From Arthrobacter sp. MMS18-M83 (GTDB lineage Bacteria; Actinomycetota; Actinomycetes; Actinomycetales; Micrococcaceae), in NCBI RefSeq assembly GCF_026683955.1, contig NZ_CP113343.1, forward strand, positions 3,596,001-3,660,000: a DNA stretch of 64,000 bases, written 5' to 3'. The first letter of the stretch is position 1, and the number at the start of each line of letters is the position of its first letter. This document shows, piece after piece, positions 10,995 to 20,070 of the stretch. A program made the translations under genes and the position numbers. The notes under the pieces are model-generated. The model was not told where the DNA came from. It did not search any database and saw nothing but the letters and a program-made list of their open reading frames with translations.

Positions 10995-12687
10995 AGAAGA
11001 GGCCCACCGGATTGCCGTGCTCATCCACGTCCATGCGCATCGCGGCCGGCTCCTTAGGTAAACCCGGCATCGTCATGACCGCACCGGTCAGCGCAACAAT
11101 GAAGCCCGCCCCGGTCTTGGGGATTAGCTCGCGCACGTGCACCGTGAAACCCTTTGGGGCGCCCAACTGCGAGGCATCGTCGGTGAATGAATACTGCGTC
11201 TTGGCCATGCAAACCGGCATTCCGCTCCAGCCATTCTTCCGGATGTCCGCCAAGCGCCTGAGCGCGGGGACCGAGAACTCCACGCCGTCGGCACCATAGA
11301 TTTCCTGCACGATCGTGCGGATCTTGTCCTCCACAGACAGGCTCAGAGGATACAAATGCCGGAAGTCCGACGGCGCTGCTGCCGCCACCGCCGCGGCGAC
11401 CTTCGCCGCGAGCTGGTCACCGCCGTCGCCCCCTCCACCTCGACCCCAGACATCGGCTACCGCAGCCTGTACCCCCTCCCGGGCGCACCAAGCGAGCAGC
11501 CATTCGAGCTCTTCCGACGTATCCGTGGCGAACTTGTTGATCGCGACAACCGGTGTGACGCCGAACTTCTCGACATTGTGCACGTGCCGCTTCAGGTTCT
11601 CGACGCCGGCCGCGAGCGCCTCGACGTTTGGCTCCTTGAGCAGTTCCTTCGGGACGCCCCCTTGCATCTTGAGCGCCCTGATAGTCGCCACGACGACGAC
11701 GGCGGAAGGCGCCACGTCTGCGATGCGAGCCTTGATGTCCATGTACTTTTCGGCGCCAAGATCGGCACCGAATCCAGCTTCCGTGACCACGATGTCTGCG
11801 AGCTGTTGGGCCGTTCGCGTGGCAATGAGCGAGTTGCAGCCATGAGCGATGTTGGCGAACGGGCCACCGTGTACCAAAGCCGGGGTTCCCGCGATGGTCT
11901 GTACGAGGTTCGGTTTGATGGCGTCCTTGAGCAGCATGGTCAGCGCGCCCTGGACCCCGAGGTCGGCCACGGTGACTGGCATCCGATCGTAGCTGTATCC
12001 GAAAGTGATCCGGCCCAGGCGCTCGCGGAGATCGTCCAGATCCGTGGCGAGGCAAAAGACGGCCATGACCTCGGAAGCCACGGTGATGTCGAAACCGTCC
12101 TGCCGCGGTACACCTTGAGCAGGGCCGCCCAAGCCGATGATGACCTCCCGGAGGGACCGGTCATTCATATCGAGGACCCGCTTGAAGGTCATGCGACGGG
12201 GATCGATGTTGAGCTCGTTGCCTTGGAAGATGTGGTTGTCCACGAGCGCCATGAGGGCGTTGTTGGCCGAGGTGATCGCGTGGAAGTCGCCTGTGAAATG
12301 CAGGTTGATCTCGTCCATCGGAAGAACCTGGGAGTAGCCGCCACCGGTCGCTCCTCCCTTCATGCCCAAGATTGGGCCAAGGGACGGTTCTCGCAGTGCG
12401 ATCATCACTCTGTGACCGGCCCGTGCCAAGGAATCGGCGAGGCCCACCGTCGTGGTGGACTTTCCCTCACCTGCCGGAGTCGGGGACATGGCCGAAACGA
12501 GGACTATCTTGCCGGCACGCTTGGCTTCAGGGAACTGGAGCTTGGCCGGATCGACTTTCGCTTTGAACCGGCCGTACAGATCCAGGGCATCGAGATTGAT
12601 CCCGGCCCGCTCTGCGATCTCCTCGATGGGACGTATGGCTGCGTTCTGGGCAATTTCAAGGTCGCTCAAGATCCTGTTTTCAGACAT
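10993..12687 (-). CDS. fhs: Formate-tetrahydrofolate ligase
   Basis: A 564-aa enzyme, normal length, that makes 10-formyl-THF from formate, THF and ATP, feeding purine and formyl-Met synthesis. The P-loop region [18 protein letters not shown] lies near residues 70-87, and [25 protein letters not shown] sequence follows, both signature parts of the family. The start at 12687 ([13 protein letters not shown]) has GAGGA upstream; the frame extends 13 codons further without support. Nearby folate-linked genes in this window are the 5-formyl-THF cyclo-ligase (42.7-43.3 kb) and the purine gene guaB. The stop lies inside a 32-bp-repeat unit. Confidence 0.95.
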   Translation of the reverse strand: MSENRILSDLEIAQNAAIRPIEEIAERAGINLDALDLYGRFKAKVDPAKLQFPEAKRAGKIVLVSAMSPTPAGEGKSTTTVGLADSLARAGHRVMIALREPSLGPILGMKGGATGGGYSQVLPMDEINLHFTGDFHAITSANNALMALVDNHIFQGNELNIDPRRMTFKRVLDMNDRSLREVIIGLGGPAQGVPRQDGFDITVASEVMAVFCLATDLDDLRERLGRITFGYSYDRMPVTVADLGVQGALTMLLKDAIKPNLVQTIAGTPALVHGGPFANIAHGCNSLIATRTAQQLADIVVTEAGFGADLGAEKYMDIKARIADVAPSAVVVVATIRALKMQGGVPKELLKEPNVEALAAGVENLKRHVHNVEKFGVTPVVAINKFATDTSEELEWLLAWCAREGVQAAVADVWGRGGGGDGGDQLAAKVAAAVAAAAPSDFRHLYPLSLSVEDKIRTIVQEIYGADGVEFSVPALRRLADIRKNGWSGMPVCMAKTQYSFTDDASQLGAPKGFTVHVRELIPKTGAGFIVALTGAVMTMPGLPKEPAAMRMDVDEHGNPVGLF

Positions 12688-12744
12688 CTTTGTCCTCAGC
12701 TCTGTACGGAACACTGTGCGCGACAATCTATCAGGCGAGTCCCC

Positions 12745-12793
12745 ATAGGTGAGCGAGGGTTTGGAGGATGGGCCTTATAAGTGAGCGGGCGTT
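12745..12793 (-). repeat. Two units of the 32-bp intergenic repeat after mshA
   Basis: Cores at 12745 (ATAGGTGAGCGAGGGTT) and 12777 (ATAAGTGAGCGGGCGTT), 32 bp apart. They lie between the mshA stop (12793-12795) and the fhs start, in the orientation of the preceding gene mshA. Confidence 0.8.
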
Positions 12794-14037
12794 TAGCTTG
12801 GGCGGACCAGGACGGCGCCGATGGCCGCCTGGTAGCTCTCGAGAGCGATGGCCGCCGTCCTCTGCCAGCCGAAGGCTTCCGCATGTACGGCAGCCGCGCG
12901 GCCCATGTCTTCACGGGTGCGGGAATCGTCGTACAAGGCTTCGATGACGTCGGCCCAGCGAGACGGATCGTGGCCGTCCACCAAAATACCTGTCCGCCCG
13001 TCCGCAATGGCTCGGGACAGCCCGCCCACATTGGCGGCCACCACCGGGGTGCCGCATGCCTGGGCCTCAAGTGCAACAAGCCCAAACGATTCGCTGAAGG
13101 ATGGCATCACCACGACGTCGGCCGAACGGAACCAGGCCGCCAGCTTCGGGGCCTTGACAGGCGCGCGGTGGGTCACGACGTCGTCGAGCCCCGCGGCCGC
13201 AATGAAGGACTGCAGGTTGAAGTCCTTGGCACCGCTCAGGGCGCCCAGGACGGTCAGCTCGAGGTCGATATCGGGCCGCCGCTTGCGGAGGACCCCGGCG
13301 GCTTCGATGAAGACCTGCGGACCCTTGAGTCGTTGGATGCGTCCGGCGAACAAGAGGTGGAAACTGCCGGGCCGCACGCCGAGCTCGGCACGGGACCGGG
13401 CCCGGAACGCCGGAGTGAACACGGTGAGGTCAACTCCTGGGGGTGCGACGTCGATGTGGTCGAAATCGGCGTTGTAATGCGATACCAGTTCCTGGGCTTC
13501 GGCTGGAGTGTTGGCTACGAGGCGTGTTGCCCCCTCCACGATCCTGTGCTCTCCGTCTTCCCGCAGCCGCGGTTCGGGGCGTTCGCCGGATTGCAGCACG
13601 AGGTTCTTGACCTTGGCCATGGTGTGCATCGTATGGATCAGCGGTACGTTCCACAGCGCTGAGAGTTCCAGACCAGCCACACCGGACACCCAGTAGTGCG
13701 AATGGATGGCGTCGTAGCGGCCGTGCGGCTGGCGCTGCCGGATCCTCTCGATTTCGGCGACCATGGTGTGGAGGAGCTCAGGAAGTTCCTCTTTGGGCAG
13801 CTTCCGGGGCGGCCCCGCCAGGACGTTGTGGACGCAGACGCCGGGACCGGGATGTTCGACGGCGGGTTGCTCGGCGGACGTTGAACGGGTGAAGATCTCT
13901 ACTTCCACGCCGAGATCGGCCAGCGCCATGGCCAGGGCCCGGACGTAGACATTCATGCCGCCGGCATCGCCCGAACCGGGCTGTTCCATAGGGGAGGTGT
14001 GGAGGGACAGGAACGCCACGCGCCGGATCATCGACAC
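12793..14037 (-). CDS. mshA: D-inositol-3-phosphate glycosyltransferase (mycothiol synthesis)
   Basis: A 414-aa GT-B (GT4) enzyme that transfers GlcNAc from UDP-GlcNAc to inositol 3-phosphate, the first committed step to mycothiol. Seen: RRVAFLSLHTSP at the N-terminus, GSGDAGGMNVYV for the acceptor site, FAGRIQRLKGPQ for the donor domain and the ESFGLVALE (EX7E) motif. GTG 14037 follows AGGAGG by six bases; ATG 14031 is an in-frame alternative two codons later. Together with ino1, 3-4 kb away, it covers the inositol branch of mycothiol synthesis. A 32-bp-type repeat pair follows the stop. Confidence 0.93.
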   Translation of the reverse strand: MSMIRRVAFLSLHTSPMEQPGSGDAGGMNVYVRALAMALADLGVEVEIFTRSTSAEQPAVEHPGPGVCVHNVLAGPPRKLPKEELPELLHTMVAEIERIRQRQPHGRYDAIHSHYWVSGVAGLELSALWNVPLIHTMHTMAKVKNLVLQSGERPEPRLREDGEHRIVEGATRLVANTPAEAQELVSHYNADFDHIDVAPPGVDLTVFTPAFRARSRAELGVRPGSFHLLFAGRIQRLKGPQVFIEAAGVLRKRRPDIDLELTVLGALSGAKDFNLQSFIAAAGLDDVVTHRAPVKAPKLAAWFRSADVVVMPSFSESFGLVALEAQACGTPVVAANVGGLSRAIADGRTGILVDGHDPSRWADVIEALYDDSRTREDMGRAAAVHAEAFGWQRTAAIALESYQAAIGAVLVRPS

Positions 14038-14145
14038 GGCCCACCTCCTGTACCCAACGATCAATTCAACAAGTTCCGCGAGGCGCAACCTTCCTGTGCC
14101 TCAGCGAAAACACTACTCCTGACATCCGCGGCGTCGCAGCCAATG

Positions 14146-14176
14146 GCGCAGCCCGGCCAACAGCGCAGCCCGGCCA
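14146..14176 (+). repeat. Short direct repeat, 14 bp twice
   Basis: GCGCAGCCCGGCCA occurs at 14146 and 14163 (period 17) in the gap between mshA and the acetyltransferase gene. No function is apparent. Confidence 0.6.
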
Positions 14177-14225
14177 GCACGGTGGCCAGCGCACCAACGC
14201 CAGATTGGCTGCTACCGTAACGGGC

Positions 14226-14756
14226 GTGAGCCAATCAAACACTGAAGCAGCAACGGCACCAGCCGCAAAATACGAGATCCGGCCGGCGCAGGCAAGCGAC
14301 TGGCCAGGGATCTGGGCTGTTCTTGAACCCGTGATCCGTGCGGGGGAGACCTTCACCTGGGATCGGGACACGTCCGAAGAAACGGCGCGGAGCAAATGGT
14401 TCAAGGAAGCTCCCGGCCAAACTTTTGTGGCGGTGCGCGACGGCGAGGTGCTGGGTACCGGTGAACTGCACGCCAACCAGGGCGGTGGAGGAAGCCACGT
14501 GGCCAACGCCGGCTACATGGTCCACGCCAATCACGGAGGGCAGGGCATCGCACGAGCACTTTGTGCCTATTCTTTGGCTGCCGCCCGGGACGCCGGGTTC
14601 AAGGCTATGCAGTTCAACGCCGTCGTCGAAAGCAACGTCCGCGCGGTGGGCCTGTGGCAGTCCATGGGCTTCCGCATCCTGGCGACTATTCCCGAGGCCT
14701 TCCAGCACCCAACCCTTGGCTATGTGGGCCTGCACGTCATGTACCAGGAGCTCTAG
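14226..14756 (+). CDS. GNAT-family N-acetyltransferase
   Basis: A 176-aa Gcn5-related acetyltransferase. The acetyl-CoA loop is visible in HANHGGQGIARALCAYSL (about residues 100-117), followed by NAVVESNVRAVGLWQSMGF, the usual last part of the fold. The sequence resembles the phosphinothricin-acetyltransferase-like branch, but the substrate is unknown. GTG 14226 is preferred to an in-frame TTG at 14205, because TACCGT (14213-14218) is a -10 box 7 nt before it and no Shine-Dalgarno is present, which suggests a leaderless mRNA. Divergent from mshA. Confidence 0.8.
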   Translation: MSQSNTEAATAPAAKYEIRPAQASDWPGIWAVLEPVIRAGETFTWDRDTSEETARSKWFKEAPGQTFVAVRDGEVLGTGELHANQGGGGSHVANAGYMVHANHGGQGIARALCAYSLAAARDAGFKAMQFNAVVESNVRAVGLWQSMGFRILATIPEAFQHPTLGYVGLHVMYQEL

Positions 14757-14832
14757 GGCCCAAGCCGTGACCAAGGGAGGATCTGCCTTCCAAGGCTATG
14801 CACATACGTGACTGCAGCGTAGTCTGCGGTGC

Positions 14833-15939
14833 ATGGACGCAACGCCCAGGGCTGGATTCGATCCCCTCGCCGCCATCCGCGGAGATGCGAACGGCGGAGG
14901 GGATGATTCCGGCTGCGACCTCCTGCTGACGGGCACCGTCTTCCAGGACATCATCTTCACCGGACTGGACCGTAGTCCGGAACCGGGGACAGAAGTGTGG
15001 AGCCAAGGCATGGGCACTTGCCCCGGCGGCGTGGCCAACCAAGCGATCGCGGCCGCACGGCTTGGGCTGAGGACGAGCCTGGCGGCGGCCTTCGGAGATG
15101 ACGGGTACGGGGACTTCAACTGGCGGATCCTCGAGAGCCAGGAGCACGTGGATCTCTCCCTCTCGAGGAGGTTTGAGGGCTGGCATTCCCCGGTCACCGT
15201 TTCCTTGTGCCTCGATCACGATCGTTCCATGGTCACTCACGGACACCCTGCGCCCATGACCGCATCCGAACTGATTGGCGAGCCCCCCAAAGCACTAGCC
15301 GCCGTCGCGGATCTAGGCGAGGAACCAGAGCCCTGGATGCTTGCCGCGAGCAAAGCCGGCGTCAAACTCTTTGGCGACGCCGGATGGGACCCGACTGGGC
15401 AGTGGTCGTCGAAGCGGCTTGACCAGCTCAGCAATTTCCACGCCTTCATGCCCAACCAGCGGGAAGCGATGGCCTTCACCGGCAAGGACAATCCGTGGTC
15501 CGCGCTTTACGCGCTCGCCGACCGCGTTCCAGTGGCCGTAGTCACCCTCGGAGCCCAAGGGGCCATGGCCGTGGATTCCGAAACCGGTGAGGAGGAATGG
15601 GTGCCGTCCCTTCCGGTGGCGGCATACGACCCCACGGGTGCAGGCGACTGCTTCGGCGCGGCGTTCGTTGTGGGTTGCCTGGCGGGGTGGCACCTGGGGG
15701 ACAGGCTCCGCTTCGCCAATCTTTGCGCTGCGTTGGCGGTGCAGGAGGTGGGGGGCTCGCTGGCTGCTCCTGGCTGGGGTGACATCGCTGATTGGTGGCA
15801 GCGGGCCAACGCCCGGCGGGAGCGGCAGTCCAGCCAATGGCTAAAACGGTTCGCGTTCCTGGAAGACATAGTCCGTGACGTGCCGCCCGGAGCGCAGCGG
15901 CGTGCATCGGCGACTATCGCCCACAACTCGGACGCCTGA
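14833..15939 (+). CDS. PfkB-family carbohydrate kinase
   Basis: A 368-aa ribokinase-like sugar kinase. The N-terminal glycine-rich motif CPGGVANQAIAAARLG (about residues 63-78) and the C-terminal signature YDPTGAGDCFGAAFVVG (about 263-279, catalytic Asp in GAGD) are both intact, as is VTLGAQGAMAV before it. The substrate is not predictable. The first 30 residues are a poorly conserved extension. The -10 box TAGTCT (14820-14825) stands 7 nt before ATG without a Shine-Dalgarno, so the transcript is probably leaderless. Confidence 0.85.
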   Translation: MDATPRAGFDPLAAIRGDANGGGDDSGCDLLLTGTVFQDIIFTGLDRSPEPGTEVWSQGMGTCPGGVANQAIAAARLGLRTSLAAAFGDDGYGDFNWRILESQEHVDLSLSRRFEGWHSPVTVSLCLDHDRSMVTHGHPAPMTASELIGEPPKALAAVADLGEEPEPWMLAASKAGVKLFGDAGWDPTGQWSSKRLDQLSNFHAFMPNQREAMAFTGKDNPWSALYALADRVPVAVVTLGAQGAMAVDSETGEEEWVPSLPVAAYDPTGAGDCFGAAFVVGCLAGWHLGDRLRFANLCAALAVQEVGGSLAAPGWGDIADWWQRANARRERQSSQWLKRFAFLEDIVRDVPPGAQRRASATIAHNSDA

Positions 15940-15979
15940 GCTGCGCTGACCCGAGTCAATCCCTGCGCTGCGGCGGCAC

Positions 15980-15985
15980 TAGAAT
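15980..15985 (+). promoter_or_regulatory. -10 box of a leaderless alr promoter
   Basis: TAGAAT six bases before GTG 15992; no Shine-Dalgarno between them. Confidence 0.6.
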
Positions 15986-15991
15986 CGTGAG

Positions 15992-17197
15992 GTGACTTAC
16001 GAAGCAGCTGCCAGTTTCGAGCCCGCGACGAAATCGGGTTCGGCAACGGTCCTCGAACGATCAGCCGTCATCGACTTGGATGCTGTCAGGCACAATGTGC
16101 GCCAATTCGTGGCTATCGCCTCGCCTGCCAGCGTCATGGCCGTGGTCAAGGCCGATGCCTATGGACATGGAGCCATCCAGGTGGCACGCGCAGCCCTGGA
16201 CGCCGGTGCCAGCTGGCTCGGTGTCGCCCATATTTCGGAGGCTCTGGCGCTCCGCGCTGCCGGAATCGACGCACCCCTGCTGGCGTGGTTGCACACCACC
16301 GAAAGCAACTTCCAGGCGGCAGTTGCCGCCGGCGTCGACGTCGGGATTTCCGGCTGGGAACTGGACGCCGTGGTCGCTGCGGCACGCGAACAGGAACGTC
16401 CGGCCCGCATTCACCTGAAGGTGGACACTGGCTTGGGGCGCAATGGCGCGACGATCGACCAATGGGACAAACTGGTGGGCCAGGCCATGGAATACCAGGA
16501 CGAAGGCCTCCTGCGCGTAGTGGGCATTTTCTCCCACTTGGCCGTCGCCGACGAACCCCACCGCCCGGAAACCGATGAGCAATTGGCGGCTTTCCGGGAA
16601 GCGATCGCGGTGGCCGAGGACGCCGGGGTGGACACGGAAGTGCGGCATTTGGCCAACACGCCGGCCACGCTTTCCCGCCCGGACGCCCACTTCAACCTCG
16701 TCCGCGTGGGGCTCGGACTGTACGGATTGTCGCCTTTCGAAGGACAAAGCTCCGCGGAGCTGGGCCTCCGACCCGCCATGACGGTCCGCACCCTTGTGTC
16801 CAACTGCAAACGAGTGCCCGAGGGCCAAGGTGTGTCCTACGGACTCAACTATCGGACTTCCAGCGAGAGCACCCTGGGCCTCATTCCGCTCGGCTACGCC
16901 GACGGCGTGCCGCGCGTCGCCACCGGCGGGCCGGTGCGCGTCAACGGAGTCAACTACCCCGTTGTGGGGCGGATTGCCATGGACCAGATGGTGATTGACC
17001 TCGGGAATGCGGGGGTGGAGGCAGCGAGTTTGCTGGGTGCCGAAGCCGTCATGTTTGGCGACGGCGCCGATGGTGGCCCGACGGCGAACGACTGGGCCGC
17101 CGCGGCGGGCACCAACAACTACGAGATCGTCACCCGCATCAGCCCCCGGGTCCCGCGGATCTACATTAATGAGACTCCGGAAGCGGATGCCCGGTGA
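15992..17197 (+). CDS. alr: Alanine racemase
   Basis: A 401-aa PLP enzyme that interconverts L- and D-alanine for peptidoglycan. The PLP lysine is in VVKADAYGHG (about residue 54), the second catalytic tyrosine in GVSYGLNYR, and YADGVPR and GRIAMDQMVIDLG are conserved. The N-terminal 20 residues are an unconserved lead. The GTG start is placed by the TAGAAT -10 box 6 nt upstream. The stop overlaps the tsaE start (GTGA), opening a five-gene chain with 1-4 bp overlaps, the usual actinobacterial linkage of alr with t6A genes. Confidence 0.95.
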   Translation: MTYEAAASFEPATKSGSATVLERSAVIDLDAVRHNVRQFVAIASPASVMAVVKADAYGHGAIQVARAALDAGASWLGVAHISEALALRAAGIDAPLLAWLHTTESNFQAAVAAGVDVGISGWELDAVVAAAREQERPARIHLKVDTGLGRNGATIDQWDKLVGQAMEYQDEGLLRVVGIFSHLAVADEPHRPETDEQLAAFREAIAVAEDAGVDTEVRHLANTPATLSRPDAHFNLVRVGLGLYGLSPFEGQSSAELGLRPAMTVRTLVSNCKRVPEGQGVSYGLNYRTSSESTLGLIPLGYADGVPRVATGGPVRVNGVNYPVVGRIAMDQMVIDLGNAGVEAASLLGAEAVMFGDGADGGPTANDWAAAAGTNNYEIVTRISPRVPRIYINETPEADAR

Positions 17198-17784
17198 GCG
17201 GGACATCCGTGAGTGAGGCAGTGTGGGAGCGCACCGTCACGGTCGCGACGGCGGAGCAGACACACGCTTTGGGCTCGGCACTCGGTGGGGTGCTTGAGCG
17301 CGGGGACCTGCTTGTCCTGACAGGCGAACTCGGCGCAGGCAAGACCACCTTCACCCAGGGACTCGGCGAAGGCCTGGGCGTCCGCGCCGGGGTCATCTCG
17401 CCCACGTTCGTCCTGGTGCGCATTCACCCCAACCTGCCCAACGGTCCGCGGCCCGGCGGGCCTGATCTGGTCCACGTTGATGCCTATCGGCTTGCCTCCG
17501 CAGCGGAGATCGACGACATCGACCTCGAAAACACCATGGACAGCTCCGTGACGGTGGTCGAGTGGGGGCGCGAACGCGTGGAACATCTTTCGGACAGCCG
17601 CCTGGACATCGAGATGCATCGGACCGTCGGTGGCTCGGATGCGGCGGTCGCCACCCCGGAAGCGGGTCGGGATGCGGTGCTGGACTTCGACCCCGAGGAC
17701 GACGACGAACCACGCACTATCGTTTTCCGCGGCTTTGGCCCACGTTGGAGCACCATCCCCGAAATACTGGAAGAGAACGCCTGA
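17194..17784 (+). CDS. tsaE: tRNA threonylcarbamoyladenosine biosynthesis ATPase TsaE
   Basis: A 196-aa P-loop ATPase needed with TsaB and TsaD to make t6A at position 37 of ANN-decoding tRNAs. Walker A is GELGAGKTTFTQGLGEGLG (about residues 44-62), ISPTFVLV follows, and VVEWGRERV is the conserved Trp-containing segment. It is longer than many homologues (about 150 aa) because of an acidic insert rich in GSDAAVATPEAGRD near the C-terminus. GTG start overlapping alr by 4 bp; stop overlapping tsaB by 1 bp. Confidence 0.93.
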   Translation: MSGTSVSEAVWERTVTVATAEQTHALGSALGGVLERGDLLVLTGELGAGKTTFTQGLGEGLGVRAGVISPTFVLVRIHPNLPNGPRPGGPDLVHVDAYRLASAAEIDDIDLENTMDSSVTVVEWGRERVEHLSDSRLDIEMHRTVGGSDAAVATPEAGRDAVLDFDPEDDDEPRTIVFRGFGPRWSTIPEILEENA

Positions 17785-18455
17785 TGCTGATCCTGGCCAT
17801 TGATACTTCGGCCGTGGCGAGTGCTGCACTCATCTCGGACGATGCATTGGAGGGCGTGGTGGAATCCTTCGCTACCGAAGACACCCGCAGCCACGCCGAG
17901 GTCCTGGCACCTGGCATTGAGAAACTCCTGAGCGACGCCGGTGTCAGCGCGGCAGATATCGACCTTATCGTCACCGGCGTCGGGCCTGGTCCGTTCACGG
18001 GGCTCCGTTCGGGGATCGCGACCGCCCGCACATTGGCATTCGCCTGGAACAAACCGCTATTCGGCCTCATGAGCCTCCACGCGATCGCCTTGGAAGTGGC
18101 AGAATCCACCGAGGCGCAGGCCGAGTTCCTCGTGGCGACGGATGCCCGCCGCAAGGAGGTCTACTGGGCGCGCTACACGCTCAATGAAGGCCAGCTCCCC
18201 GAACTCGTGGACGGCCCACATGTGGGCTTCGCCTCGGAACTGCCCGATCTTCCCGTCTTCGGGGCCGGCGGCGGCATCTACGCCGACGTCGTCAACGCGA
18301 ACGAGGAATTCAGCACCACCCAACCCGACGCCGCCTCACTGGGCCAGTTCGCCATGGCCCTGATCGCGGCTGGCGGAAAGCTGCCGGACTCCACGCCCTT
18401 GTACCTGCGGGAATCGGATGCTCAAGTGCCCGGTCCCAGGAAGCGTGCCCTGTGA
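17784..18455 (+). CDS. tsaB: tRNA threonylcarbamoyladenosine biosynthesis protein TsaB
   Basis: A 223-aa ASKHA-fold protein that scaffolds TsaD in t6A synthesis. LAIDTSAVASAAL opens the protein, and VTGVGPGPFTGLRSGIATARTLAF is the family signature near residues 65-88. ATG 17784 shares its first base with the tsaE stop (TGATG). The frame extends upstream inside tsaE but is a shadow there. The rimI start overlaps the stop by 4 bp. Confidence 0.93.
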   Translation: MLILAIDTSAVASAALISDDALEGVVESFATEDTRSHAEVLAPGIEKLLSDAGVSAADIDLIVTGVGPGPFTGLRSGIATARTLAFAWNKPLFGLMSLHAIALEVAESTEAQAEFLVATDARRKEVYWARYTLNEGQLPELVDGPHVGFASELPDLPVFGAGGGIYADVVNANEEFSTTQPDAASLGQFAMALIAAGGKLPDSTPLYLRESDAQVPGPRKRAL

Positions 18456-18940
18456 GTGCCTCGCACCAGTTCAAACTCGACGGCGTGACCTTGCGTGACA
18501 TGACCGCCGACGACGTCACCGCCGTCGAGGCCCTGGAACGGCGGCTATTCCCGGTGGATGCCTGGCCGATGCAGATGTTCTTCGATGAACTTGCCCAAGT
18601 GGATACCCGCCGCTACGTAGTGGCCGAAGCCGGCGGGCAGATTGTGGCCTACGCCGGCCTCATGTGTATCGAGCCAATCGCAGATGTGCAGACGATCGCC
18701 GTCGTGCCCGAATTCGAAGGCAGGGGGATCGGCTCCGCTATCCTCACCGAACTCATTGAGGAGGCCCGAGGGCGCGGCGCGACCGAAGTCCTTCTCGAGG
18801 TCCGTGCCGACAATCCCCGCGCCCAGGCGTTGTACGTGCGGTTCGGCTTCGAGCAGATCCACGTGCGGCGGCGCTACTACCGTGACGGCACGGACGCCCT
18901 CATCATGAGGCTGACATTGGCTGAAGGGATCCCGGCGTGA
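18452..18940 (+). CDS. rimI: Ribosomal protein S18-alanine N-acetyltransferase
   Basis: A 162-aa GNAT enzyme of the RimI type, acetylating the N-terminus of S18 and possibly other proteins. The acetyl-CoA loop [19 protein letters not shown] lies near residues 85-103, and [23 protein letters not shown] is the RimI-like C-terminus. GTG start and GTGA overlaps with tsaB before it and tsaD after it. Its place between tsaB and tsaD supports RimI over other GNATs. Confidence 0.92.
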   Translation: MSASHQFKLDGVTLRDMTADDVTAVEALERRLFPVDAWPMQMFFDELAQVDTRRYVVAEAGGQIVAYAGLMCIEPIADVQTIAVVPEFEGRGIGSAILTELIEEARGRGATEVLLEVRADNPRAQALYVRFGFEQIHVRRRYYRDGTDALIMRLTLAEGIPA

Positions 18941-20064
18941 ACCTGCACAGCCACCTGAACCACTCCAACACCGTCCAGCCGCTCGTGCTGGGGATCGAGT
19001 CCTCCTGCGACGAAACCGGCGTAGGGATTGTCCGGGGCACGAGCTTGCTCACCAACACAGTGTCCTCCTCGATGGATGAGCATGTCCGTTTTGGCGGCGT
19101 CATTCCGGAGATCGCTTCCCGTGCGCACTTGGACGCCTTCGTCCCCACGCTGCAGGAAGCCCTGCACGAGGCCGGAGTGACGCTGGACGACATCGATGCG
19201 ATCGCCGTGACCTCCGGGCCTGGTTTGGCAGGTGCGCTCATGGTGGGTGTCTGCGCTGCGAAGGCCCTCGCTGTTGCCACGGGCAAACCGCTCTATGCCA
19301 TCAACCACTTGGTTGCCCACGTCGGCGTCGGGCTCCTTGACGGAAACGTGGGCGGCGCTGCAGGACTCGGCGCCGGTGGGCGGCTGCCGGAGAACCTCGG
19401 TGCGTTGCTGGTTTCCGGTGGACATACGGAAATCCTGCGTATCCGCAGCATCACGGACGACGTCGAGATGCTGGGTTCCACCATCGACGACGCCGCAGGC
19501 GAGGCTTACGACAAAGTGGCCAGGCTGCTGGGCCTTGGCTACCCCGGCGGGCCGGCCATCGACAAACTCGCCAAGCAGGGCAACGCCAAGGCCATCCGCT
19601 TCCCGCGCGGCTTGACCCAACCCAAGTACATGGGAACCGTCGAAGAGCCGGGACCGCATCGCTACGATTGGTCCTTCAGCGGGCTCAAGACCGCCGTCGC
19701 GCGCTGTGTAGAGCAGCTCGAAGCGCGCGGCGAGGACGTCCCCGTAGCCGATATCGCCGCCGCATTCCAAGAAGCAGTGGTGGACGTCATCACCTCCAAG
19801 GCTGTGCTGGCCTGCAAGGAGAACGGCATTACGGATCTCCTGCTCGGCGGTGGCGTTGCAGCCAACTCCCGGCTCCGCGAATTGACAGGGCAGCGGTGCA
19901 GCTCAGCGGGGATCACGTTGCACGTGCCGCCGTTGTCGCTGTGCACCGACAACGGCGCCATGGTTGCGGCCTTGGGGTCGCAGCTCATCATGGCGGGAAT
20001 CGGTCCAAGCGGCGTCGCTTTTGCTCCGGATTCTTCCCTGCCGGTCACTACGGTTTCGGTGTAG
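18937..20064 (+). CDS. tsaD: tRNA N6-adenosine threonylcarbamoyltransferase TsaD
   Basis: A 375-aa catalytic subunit that moves the threonylcarbamoyl group onto A37 of t[17 protein letters not shown] marks the N-terminal ATP site; INHLVAHVG carries the HxxxH metal ligands; [10 protein letters not shown] and [14 protein letters not shown] are further conserved loops. GTG start overlapping rimI by 4 bp. The first 15 residues ([13 protein letters not shown]) are an unconserved extension. It ends the alr-tsaE-tsaB-rimI-tsaD chain and converges with the next gene, only 6 bp away. Confidence 0.95.
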   Translation: MNLHSHLNHSNTVQPLVLGIESSCDETGVGIVRGTSLLTNTVSSSMDEHVRFGGVIPEIASRAHLDAFVPTLQEALHEAGVTLDDIDAIAVTSGPGLAGALMVGVCAAKALAVATGKPLYAINHLVAHVGVGLLDGNVGGAAGLGAGGRLPENLGALLVSGGHTEILRIRSITDDVEMLGSTIDDAAGEAYDKVARLLGLGYPGGPAIDKLAKQGNAKAIRFPRGLTQPKYMGTVEEPGPHRYDWSFSGLKTAVARCVEQLEARGEDVPVADIAAAFQEAVVDVITSKAVLACKENGITDLLLGGGVAANSRLRELTGQRCSSAGITLHVPPLSLCTDNGAMVAALGSQLIMAGIGPSGVAFAPDSSLPVTTVSV

Positions 20065-20070
20065 GCGCCG

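Noticed and set aside
11356..12780. 474-aa plus-strand frame opposite fhs
   Set aside because: Antisense shadow of a highly conserved enzyme; no start signal or domain.
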